A stretch of 64,000 nucleotides of DNA from positions 217,772-281,771 of the forward strand of contig NZ_JOBH01000011.1 in assembly GCF_000717745.1 (NCBI RefSeq). The letters run 5' to 3'. The notes beneath the pieces are model-generated. The model was not told the origin of the DNA, searched no databases, and saw only the letters and a list, made by a program, of their open reading frames with translations. Source of the stretch: Streptomyces violens (GTDB taxonomy: Bacteria; Actinomycetota; Actinomycetes; Streptomycetales; Streptomycetaceae). Every line of letters starts with the position of its first letter. The first letter of the stretch is position 1. The position numbers and the translations under genes were made by a program. This document shows, piece after piece, positions 17,869 to 26,973 of this stretch.

Positions 17869-17906
17869 CCCCCTCCTGCTCCGCATTCTCACGGATCAGG
17901 AGGGGG
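17869..17906 (-). terminator. Hairpin downstream of the HTH-MurA gene
   Basis: A 10-bp perfect inverted repeat, CCCCCTCCTG (17869-17878) and CAGGAGGGGG (17897-17906), with an 18-nt loop just beyond the murA-like stop at 17923. No U-run follows. Confidence 0.55.
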
Positions 17907-17922
17907 CGGCGGCAAGCGCGGC

Positions 17923-19452
17923 TCAGATGTCCCGGAAGATCTCGATCTGGGCGCCCAGGGAGTTGAGGCGCTCGGCGAGGTCTTCGTAGCCGCGGTTGAT
18001 GACGTAGACGTTGCGCAGTACGGAGGTGCCCTCGGCGGCCATCATCGCCAGGAGGACGACGACGGCGGGGCGCAGGGCCGGCGGGCACATCATTTCCGCC
18101 GAGCGCCAGCGGGTCGGGCCGTCGACCAGGACGCGGTGCGGGTCGAGCAGCTTGACGCCCGCGCCGAGACGGTTGAGGTCCGTCAGGTAGATCGCGCGGT
18201 TGTCGTAGACCCAGTCGTGGATCAGGGTCTGCCCCTGGGCGCTGGCCGCGATGGCCGCGAAGAACGGCACGTTGTCGATGTTCAGGCCGGGGAACGGCAT
18301 CGGGTGGATCTTGTCGAGCGGGGCGCTCAGCTTGGAGGGGCGGACGGTGAGGTCGATCAGACGGGTACGGCCGTTGTCGGCGGTGTACTCCGCGCTGCGG
18401 GTGTGGTCGAGGCCCATCTCCTCCAGGACCGCGAGCTCGATCTCCAGGAATTCGACGGGTACGCGGCGGATCGTCAGCTCGGACTCGGTGACGACCGCGG
18501 CGGCCAGCAGGCTCATCGCCTCGACCGGGTCCTCCGACGGCGCGTAGTCCACGTCCCGCTCGATGTGCGTGACGCCGTGCACGGTGAGGGTGGTGGTGCC
18601 GATGCCCTCGACCCGTACGCCCAGCTGCTCCAGGAAGAAGCACAGGTCCTGGACCATGTAGTTGGAGGAGGCGTTGCGGATGACCGTGACGCCGTCGTGC
18701 CGGGCGGCGGCGAGCAGCGCGTTCTCGGTCACGGTGTCGCCGCGCTCGGTCAGGACGATCGCGCGCTTGGGCGCCACGGCCCGGTCGACGTTGGCGTGGT
18801 ATGTGCCCTCGGTGGCGGTGACCTCCAGGCCGAAGTGGCGCAGCGCGGTCATGTGCGGGGTGACCGTCCGGGTACCGAGGTCGCAGCCGCCCGCGTACGG
18901 GATCTTGAAGTGGTCCATGCGGTGCAGCAGCGGGCCGAGGAACATGATGACGCTGCGGGTGCGGCGGGCGGCCTCGGTGTCCATCGCGTCGAGGTCCAGC
19001 TCGGCGGGCGGGACGACCTCCAGGTCGTTCCCGTCGTTGATCCAGCGCGTACGGACGCCGATCGAGCCCAGCACTTCGAGGATGCGGTAGACCTCCTCGA
19101 TGCGGGCGACACGGCGCAGGGTGGTGCGGCCGGCGTTCAGCAGCGTCGCGCAGAGCAGAGCCACGCAGGCGTTCTTGCTCGTCTTGACGTCGATACTGCC
19201 GGAGAGACGGCGGCCGCCGACGACGCGGAGATGCATGGGACCCGCGTACCCCAGGGAGACGATTTCACTGTCCAGCGCCTCGCCGATCCGGGCGATCATC
19301 TCAAGGCTGATGTTCTGATTACCGCGTTCGATGCGGTTGACCGCGCTCTGGCTCGTGCCGAGCGCCTCCGCCAGCTGCGTCTGTGTCCAGCCCCGGTGTT
19401 GCCGGGCGTCACGGATGAGCTTGCCGATACGTACGAGGTAGTCGTCTGCCAT
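17923..19452 (-). CDS. UDP-GlcNAc 1-carboxyvinyltransferase (MurA) fused to an N-terminal XRE helix-turn-helix
   Basis: 509 residues, about 75 longer than a standalone MurA. Residues 5-65 form a Cro/XRE-type helix-turn-helix (RGWTQTQLAEALGTSQSAVN). The rest is an EPSP-synthase-fold MurA with SKNA (Lys93), the active-site Cys at 190 in AGGCDLGTRTV, and SEDPVEAM. The conserved Cys implies it can still transfer enolpyruvate to UDP-GlcNAc, the first committed step of peptidoglycan synthesis. The HTH could make it a DNA-binding sensor of cell-wall precursors. Start ATG at 19452 has no Shine-Dalgarno, and a palindrome shared with the acnA promoter lies just upstream. Probably the second MurA of the genome, as in S. 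coelicolor (SCO5998, from memory). Confidence 0.92.
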   Translation of the reverse strand: MADDYLVRIGKLIRDARQHRGWTQTQLAEALGTSQSAVNRIERGNQNISLEMIARIGEALDSEIVSLGYAGPMHLRVVGGRRLSGSIDVKTSKNACVALLCATLLNAGRTTLRRVARIEEVYRILEVLGSIGVRTRWINDGNDLEVVPPAELDLDAMDTEAARRTRSVIMFLGPLLHRMDHFKIPYAGGCDLGTRTVTPHMTALRHFGLEVTATEGTYHANVDRAVAPKRAIVLTERGDTVTENALLAAARHDGVTVIRNASSNYMVQDLCFFLEQLGVRVEGIGTTTLTVHGVTHIERDVDYAPSEDPVEAMSLLAAAVVTESELTIRRVPVEFLEIELAVLEEMGLDHTRSAEYTADNGRTRLIDLTVRPSKLSAPLDKIHPMPFPGLNIDNVPFFAAIAASAQGQTLIHDWVYDNRAIYLTDLNRLGAGVKLLDPHRVLVDGPTRWRSAEMMCPPALRPAVVVLLAMMAAEGTSVLRNVYVINRGYEDLAERLNSLGAQIEIFRDI

Positions 19453-19463
19453 GAGGAGAACGT

Positions 19464-19481
19464 TATCTCAGATATGAGATG
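19464..19481. promoter_or_regulatory. TATCTC-N6-GAGATR palindrome at the HTH-MurA promoter
   Basis: TATCTC, six bases (AGATAT), GAGATG: same arms and spacing as the site at 23569-23586 upstream of acnA. It begins 12 bp upstream of the HTH-MurA start, so binding there would block transcription or ribosome access. Confidence 0.65.
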
Positions 19482-19607
19482 GATGTTGAACTGTCACCCG
19501 TTCGCGCCGACGGCTTTGCGACGGCCGGCGGACACGGCTCGTACGAACGGCGTACGGGCGGCGGCCCGCTCCTGCGGTCCGCCGCCCGCGCCACAAGGGG
19601 AGGCCAC

Positions 19608-20063
19608 TTACCAGGTCGGCCCCGCCACCTGCCGGGTCGTCACGTTGATCCGGTTGAAGAGGTTGGTCAGGCCGACCATGAGGACGATCGACGCCAGCTG
19701 CTTCTCGTCGAAGTGGTCGGCGGCCGCGTCCCAGATCTCGTCCGGCACCGGGTCCGGCTGGTCGGCGAGCCGGGTCGCGGCCTCGGCGAGGGCCAGCGCC
19801 GCGCGTTCGGCCTCGGTGAAGAACGGCGCGTCGCGCCAGGCCGCCACGGCGGCGAGCCGCTCGTCGGTCTCGCCCGCCTTCTTCGCCTTGAGCGCGCCGC
19901 CGACCACGCAGTAGCCGCAGCCGTTGATCTGGCTCGCCCGCAGGTGCACCAGCTCCAGCGTCGTCTGCGGCACTCCGCCCGAGCCGGCCGCCTTCAGGAG
20001 CTGCTGCACGGCCGCCGTGGCCTCGGGAAAGATGGTCGCGGGGTTCTGCATCCGTGCCTGCAT
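19608..20063 (-). CDS. Carboxymuconolactone decarboxylase/AhpD-family protein
   Basis: 151-residue all-helical protein of the CMD/AhpD superfamily. The redox pair CxxC is present in QINGCGYCVVGGALKAKKAG, but the His usually found three residues after the second Cys is replaced by Gly, so peroxidase chemistry may be altered. The ATG at 20063 follows GAGGAG at seven bases; longer in-frame extensions would run across the divergent promoter and are rejected. Divergent from a TetR gene and near an ECF sigma gene. CMD genes are recurrent partners of ECF41-type sigma factors, which may be meaningful here. Confidence 0.88.
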   Translation of the reverse strand: MQARMQNPATIFPEATAAVQQLLKAAGSGGVPQTTLELVHLRASQINGCGYCVVGGALKAKKAGETDERLAAVAAWRDAPFFTEAERAALALAEAATRLADQPDPVPDEIWDAAADHFDEKQLASIVLMVGLTNLFNRINVTTRQVAGPTW

Positions 20064-20197
20064 GATCGCTCTCCTCGTGATCAGACTTGTGATCGGATTT
20101 CCGTGCTTCACCCCTACGACGGCAGCGGCCCACGAGATGTGACATGCGGGCCGAGCCATCCGCAAAAACTTTCCGCGCCCTCCGCACCCACCCTCTG

Positions 20198-20213
20198 TAC
20201 CTACTGGTATGTA
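20198..20213. promoter_or_regulatory. TetR-type operator between CMD and tetR genes
   Basis: TACCTACTGGTATGTA: arms TACCTAC/GTATGTA, inverted at six of seven positions around TG. It covers the ATG at 20209, so the regulator more likely starts at 20224, where no ribosome-binding site is visible. Confidence 0.7.
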
Positions 20214-20223
20214 TGCTTCCCTC

Positions 20224-20838
20224 ATGAGCACTGCGAAAGGCCGGAGCGGCCCGAACGGCCCATCGGCCGGCACCTCGGAACGCCTCATCGAAAGCACCCG
20301 CGAGCTCCTGTGGGAGCGCGGCTACGTCGGTACGAGCCCCAAGGCGATCCTGCAACGCGCGAACGCGGGCCAGGGCAGCATGTACCACCACTTCACCGGC
20401 AAGCCGGACCTCGCGCTGGCCGCCATCCGGCGCACCGCGGAGGAGATGCGGGCCGAGGTGGCGCGGCTGCTCGCCGGGCCCGGCACGGCGCCGGATCGCA
20501 TCGGCGCCTACCTGCGCCGGGAACGCGACGTCCTCAAGGGCTGCCCGGTCGGGCGGCTCACCCAGGACCCGGACGTGATGGCCGACCCGGCGCTGCGCGC
20601 CCCGGTCGACGAGACGTTCGACTGGCTGCGCGGCGAGATCGCGGCGGTGCTGGCGGAGGGTCAGGAGCGCGGCGAGCTGGCCGCGGAGCTGGACCCGGCT
20701 GCCACGGCCGCCACCGTGGTCGCGGTCGTCCAGGGCGGCTACGTCCTCGCCCGCGCCGCCGGTACGCCGGACGCCTTCGACCAGGCGGTCACGGGCGTAC
20801 TCACCCTGCTGGCCGCACACGCCACCCGGAGCCGCTGA
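20224..20838 (+). CDS. TetR/AcrR-family regulator
   Basis: 204-residue regulator. The helix-turn-helix is in GYVGTSPKAILQRANAGQGSMYHHF near residues 35-60, followed by a ligand domain containing GCPVGRLTQDPDVM, typical of a common actinobacterial TetR subgroup. I use the ATG at 20224 because the earlier ATG at 20209 lies inside a palindromic operator. The transcript may be nearly leaderless. The stop overlaps the start of the DUF4865 gene (TGATG), so the two are coupled. It probably represses itself and the divergent CMD gene. Confidence 0.9.
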   Translation: MSTAKGRSGPNGPSAGTSERLIESTRELLWERGYVGTSPKAILQRANAGQGSMYHHFTGKPDLALAAIRRTAEEMRAEVARLLAGPGTAPDRIGAYLRRERDVLKGCPVGRLTQDPDVMADPALRAPVDETFDWLRGEIAAVLAEGQERGELAAELDPAATAATVVAVVQGGYVLARAAGTPDAFDQAVTGVLTLLAAHATRSR

Positions 20839-21428
20839 TGTACGCAGCGCAGTACGAGATCACCCTGCCCGCCGATTACGACATGGGCGTCATCCGCAAG
20901 CGGGTGGCCGACTACGGGCATCTGCTCGACGACCGCGCCGGGCTGGGCCTGAAGGCGTACCTGATCCGCGAGCGCGGCACCGACGGCTCGCCGGTCAACC
21001 AGTACGCGCCTTTCTACCTCTGGCAGGACGTCGACGCGATGAGCCACTTCCTCCTCGGCGGGGGCGGCTTCCAGGGCATCATCCGCGACTTCGGCCGCCC
21101 GGCCGTACAGCACTGGACCGGCGTGACCACCCTGCCGGGCCCCGCCCGCGAAACACCCCCACGCACCGCCTCCCGCCGCCTGACCCCTCTCCCGCCCGCC
21201 CCCGACCCGGACGGCACGGGCCTGGGCCTCTCCCGCCTCATCGAGCAGGAAACCGAAGCCCTCCACACCCTGACCCGCCGCCCCGACGTCCACACGGCAG
21301 CCCTCGCCGTCGATCCGTACCACTGGCACCTGCTGCGCTTCGTCCTGTGGACGGACACCGTCCCCACCGACGAGGACACCACCGAGCGCTACGAGGTGCT
21401 CCATCTGTCGGCTCCGGCCGCCGGGTAG
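20838..21428 (+). CDS. DUF4865-family protein
   Basis: 196 residues beginning MYAAQYEITLPADYDMGVIR, which I recognise as DUF4865, a family of unknown function often beside TetR regulators and oxidoreductases. The middle reads YAPFYLWQDVDAMSHFLLGG, and the C-terminal half is Pro-rich then beta/alpha, resembling monooxygenase-like ferredoxin folds; that resemblance is only an impression. Translationally coupled to the TetR gene. Its 3' end overlaps the convergent old-yellow-enzyme gene by 40 bp. Confidence 0.8.
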   Translation: MYAAQYEITLPADYDMGVIRKRVADYGHLLDDRAGLGLKAYLIRERGTDGSPVNQYAPFYLWQDVDAMSHFLLGGGGFQGIIRDFGRPAVQHWTGVTTLPGPARETPPRTASRRLTPLPPAPDPDGTGLGLSRLIEQETEALHTLTRRPDVHTAALAVDPYHWHLLRFVLWTDTVPTDEDTTERYEVLHLSAPAAG

Positions 21429-22522
21429 TCGACGTACCCGGCGGCCCCGCCCGTGTAGTACGTGGCGGGGTCGCCCGCCGCCAACTCCTGTCGGAGGGCG
21501 AAGCGGGTGACGAGATCCGGGTTGGCGATGAAGTGGGTGGCGTACGAGACGGCGTCGGCGAGCCCCGCGGCGATGACCGCGTTGCCGGAACGCCGGTCGA
21601 AGCCGTTGTTCGCGATCAGCGGGCCGGGGAACAGGCGTCGGTAGCGCGCGAAGGCGGCGAAGTCGGGGGCTCCGTCCGGCGCCGCGCGGTCCGGCCCCCG
21701 CAAGTGGAGGTACGCCAGGGGCCGGTCGCCGAGCTCCGCCACAAGGGCGTCGTGGTCGGCGCGCGTCCCGGTGTCCGCCTGGAACCGGCCACCGGTCCAG
21801 TAGGGCGAGAGCCTGAGACCCACGCGCCGTCCCTCCCATGGCTCGGCGACCGCGTCGACGATCTCCAGCAGCAGGCGCCGCCGCCCGGCCGGGGTGCCGC
21901 CGTACCCGTCGGTGCGGCGGTTCAGCCGCGGGTGGAGGAACTGCGCGAGCAGGAAGGTGCCGAGGGCGCCGATCTCGACGCCGTCGAACCCGGCTCGCCG
22001 GGCGTTCGCCGACGCGGCACGGAAGCCGGCGACCGTGGCGGCGATGTCGTCCGCGGTCATCTCCCGGGGAGTGACGGTCGGCTTGAACCCGCTGGGAGTG
22101 CGGGACCGTTCGTGGGGATCGACCGCCGACGGGCCGGCGGGCAGTCGCCCGCCGAGGTGGTCGGGGTGGGATGCGGCACCGGTGTGCCAGAGCTGCAGCA
22201 CGATGCGGCCGCCGAGAGCGTGCACGGCATCGGTGACTCGCCGCCACCCGGCGACCTGTTCCGCGCTGTAGATGCCAGGGACGTGAACGAAGCCGATCGC
22301 CTGCTCGCTCACCCAGGTCCCCTCCGTGACGATCAGCCCGGCCCCGGCTCGCTGGGCGTAGTACACGGCATGCAGCTCCGTCGGGACCAGCCCGTCGTTG
22401 GCCGCGCGCGCCCGGGTGACCGGAGCCATCACCACCCGGTTGGGCAGCCGGAGGTCCCCGAGGTCCGCGCCGGTCAGCAGCGGCTGGCCGAGCGCGACCG
22501 GCCGGCTCGTCGTCGTCCTCAT
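21389..22522 (-). CDS. Old yellow enzyme-type NADH:flavin oxidoreductase (alkene reductase)
   Basis: 377-residue FMN-dependent TIM-barrel reductase of activated C=C bonds. Visible signatures: LPNRVVMAPVTRARA near the N-terminus, QLWHTGAASHPDHLGG, GFDGVEIGALGTFLLAQFLHP in the barrel, and RRTDGYGGTPAGRRR. The usual active-site HGAHGYL segment is replaced by EIGALGTFLL, so substrate contacts may differ. Start ATG at 22522 behind GGAG. Divergent from an ECF sigma gene 80 bp away; oxidoreductases near ECF41-like factors are often their targets. Confidence 0.9.
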   Translation of the reverse strand: MRTTTSRPVALGQPLLTGADLGDLRLPNRVVMAPVTRARAANDGLVPTELHAVYYAQRAGAGLIVTEGTWVSEQAIGFVHVPGIYSAEQVAGWRRVTDAVHALGGRIVLQLWHTGAASHPDHLGGRLPAGPSAVDPHERSRTPSGFKPTVTPREMTADDIAATVAGFRAASANARRAGFDGVEIGALGTFLLAQFLHPRLNRRTDGYGGTPAGRRRLLLEIVDAVAEPWEGRRVGLRLSPYWTGGRFQADTGTRADHDALVAELGDRPLAYLHLRGPDRAAPDGAPDFAAFARYRRLFPGPLIANNGFDRRSGNAVIAAGLADAVSYATHFIANPDLVTRFALRQELAAGDPATYYTGGAAGYVDYPAAGADRWSTS

Positions 22523-22602
22523 CGCGCGTTCTCCTTCCACGTCACTTCTGCGGTGGCACATACGTCATGTCGGTGACGGCGCGCGACGAGGAAAGGTGAC
22601 CG

Positions 22603-23532
22603 ATGGACGAGTACGGCGGGGCGGCGGCCCGGAACGGGGATGGCGGGCCGGCCGCACGGTTCGAGGCGCACCGTGGCCACCTGCGGGCGGTCGCCCACCG
22701 GATGCTCGGCTCGGCCGCCGAGGCGGACGATGCCGTGCAGGAGACCTGGCTGCGGCTCGGCCGCACCGACGCAGGAGAGATCGAGAACCTGGGCGGCTGG
22801 CTGCGGACCGTTCTCTCCCGCATCTGCCTCGACATGCTGCGGACCCGCGCGACACGCCGGGAGGAGCTCCTCGGCCACCGGCTGCCCGACCGGCTCCACA
22901 CGCCTTCGGACACCGGGGGCGGCGGCCCGGAAGAGCAGGCACTGCTGGCCGACTCGGTCGGCCGCGCGCTGCTCGTCGTACTGGACACTCTCGCATCCGC
23001 CGAACGGGTCGCCTTCGTGCTGCACGACCTGTTCGCCGTGCCGTTCGCGGAGATCGCGCCCCTCGTGGACCGCTCACCGGACGCTACGAAGAAGCTCGCC
23101 AGCCGGGCCCGCCACCGGGTACGGGGCACGACCACGCTCCCCCCGGCCGAACTCGCCCGGCAGCGGCGGGTCGCCGACGCCTTCCTGGCCGCCTCGCGCC
23201 GCGGCGACCTCGACGCGCTGCTCGCGGTCCTGGCGCCCGACGTCGTACGCCGCGCCGACCGTGCCGCCCTGCCGCCGGGAGCCCCGACGGAGGTCCGCGG
23301 GGCACGGGCCGTGGCCGAGGGAACCCTCGTCTTCGGGCGGCGCGCACGGTACGCGGAGACCGCGCTGGTCGACGGGGCCGTGGGGATCGTCGTCGCCCCG
23401 TACGGGCGGCTGCGCCTCGCGCTCACCCTCACGGTCGAGCGGGACCGGATCACCACGTACGAGGTCATCGCCGACCCCGCCCGGCTGCGCCGCCTCACTC
23501 TGGCGCTACCGGAGGAAGCGGACACCAGGTAG
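22603..23532 (+). CDS. ECF RNA polymerase sigma factor with a C-terminal SnoaL-like domain
   Basis: 309 residues. Sigma-2 region (FEAHRGHLRAVAHRMLGSAAEADDAVQETWL), sigma-4 region (FVLHDLFAVPFAEIAPLVDRSPDATKK), then an extra domain of about 110 residues (RQRRVADAFLAASRRGDLDALLAVLAPDVV) of the NTF2/SnoaL type. This layout is that of ECF41/ECF56-like factors, where the C-terminal domain replaces a separate anti-sigma factor. No anti-sigma gene is visible. ATG at 22603 follows GAGGAAAGG. Target genes may be the neighbouring old-yellow-enzyme and CMD genes. Confidence 0.92.
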   Translation: MDEYGGAAARNGDGGPAARFEAHRGHLRAVAHRMLGSAAEADDAVQETWLRLGRTDAGEIENLGGWLRTVLSRICLDMLRTRATRREELLGHRLPDRLHTPSDTGGGGPEEQALLADSVGRALLVVLDTLASAERVAFVLHDLFAVPFAEIAPLVDRSPDATKKLASRARHRVRGTTTLPPAELARQRRVADAFLAASRRGDLDALLAVLAPDVVRRADRAALPPGAPTEVRGARAVAEGTLVFGRRARYAETALVDGAVGIVVAPYGRLRLALTLTVERDRITTYEVIADPARLRRLTLALPEEADTR

Positions 23533-23568
23533 GCAGGGCATGACCGCGCGGCGGCGATGTACTAGAGT

Positions 23569-23586
23569 TATCTCGACATCGAGATA
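23569..23586. promoter_or_regulatory. TATCTC-N6-GAGATA palindrome in the acnA promoter
   Basis: TATCTCGACATCGAGATA: 8-bp arms TATCTCGA/TCGAGATA around CA. It shares TATCTC-N6-GAGAT with the site upstream of the HTH-MurA gene. Confidence 0.75.
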
Positions 23587-23612
23587 TCTGCCGAGAGACG
23601 TACCGCTGCCGC

Positions 23613-23646
23613 GCTAGTAAGGCTCCCCTAACTAAGTCTTACCTTA
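23613..23646. promoter_or_regulatory. Two overlapping iron boxes (DmdR/IdeR-type) upstream of acnA
   Basis: 23613-23631 ends in GTAAGGCTCCCCTAA and 23628-23646 reads CTAACTAAGTCTTACCTTA. By hand each matches 13 of 19 positions of actinobacterial iron-box consensuses such as TTAGGTTAGGCTCACCTAA. They lie 72-105 bp upstream of the acnA start. Aconitase is an iron-sulfur enzyme, so iron control is plausible. Confidence 0.55.
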
Positions 23647-23651
23647 GCTGA

Positions 23652-26444
<2,793 letters not shown>

Positions 26445-26463
26445 GCGGAGCCCGGCAGCGGCA

Positions 26464-26497
26464 GGAAGGGCCGCACCCCTCGGGGTGCGGCCCTTCC
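26464..26497 (+). terminator. acnA terminator
   Basis: A perfect 15-bp stem (26464-26478 with 26483-26497, GGAAGGGCCGCACCC) around a CTCG loop, 20 bp after the acnA stop. No U-run, as is common in Streptomyces. Confidence 0.8.
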
Positions 26498-26661
26498 GCA
26501 TGCCCGGCTTGTACCACGGAAAGTCCCGGTAGGGCGGGTGTGCGGGGCCGCTCGGGGTGATCACGAGGCCGGGGGAGTGGTGTCGGGGCGTACCGGGTGA
26601 GAAGGCGGCGGGGCGCGGTACGTCTTGCGTCGTCCTTATTTCCTGCTGACAGGAGAATCAC

Positions 26662-26898
26662 ATGCGCAGGTTCATCGGCCGGTCCGTCGCGGCCGCAATG
26701 CTCGCGACGGCGGTCGTCCTCCCGGTCTCGGGCGTGGCCCAGGCCGCCCCGCAGGCGCCGTCGGTCGCGACGTGGCAGCACCACGACCGCGGCGACTGCA
26801 AGTGCAAGCACAAGCACGACCGCTGGGACGACGACGACCACCACGGCTGGTGGGGCCACCACGGTCTGCTCAGCAGCCTGCTCCACATCCTCCTCTGA
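26662..26898 (+). CDS. Small secreted His/Asp-rich protein
   Basis: 78 residues: a signal peptide (MRRFIGRSVAAAMLATAVVL to about AQAAP) and a mature part of about 48 residues with CKCKHKHDRWDDDDHHGWWG and a hydrophobic end LLSSLLHILL. The CxC plus clustered His and Asp look suited to metal binding, but I know no family for it. ATG at 26662 follows AGGAG. The gene stands alone between the acnA terminator and the convergent GH92 gene. Confidence 0.75.
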   Translation: MRRFIGRSVAAAMLATAVVLPVSGVAQAAPQAPSVATWQHHDRGDCKCKHKHDRWDDDDHHGWWGHHGLLSSLLHILL

Positions 26899-26915
26899 GC
26901 CGTCCGGGAGCCGCA

Positions 26916-26953
26916 CAGGGCCGCACCGTCCGTTCGCGGGCGGTGCGGCCCTG
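26916..26953. terminator. Bidirectional hairpin between convergent genes
   Basis: CAGGGCCGCACCG (26916-26928) pairs perfectly with CGGTGCGGCCCTG (26941-26953). It lies between the small secreted protein gene and the GH92 gene, serving both. Confidence 0.65.
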
Positions 26954-26973
26954 GCCTGTGGCACACGGTGCGG

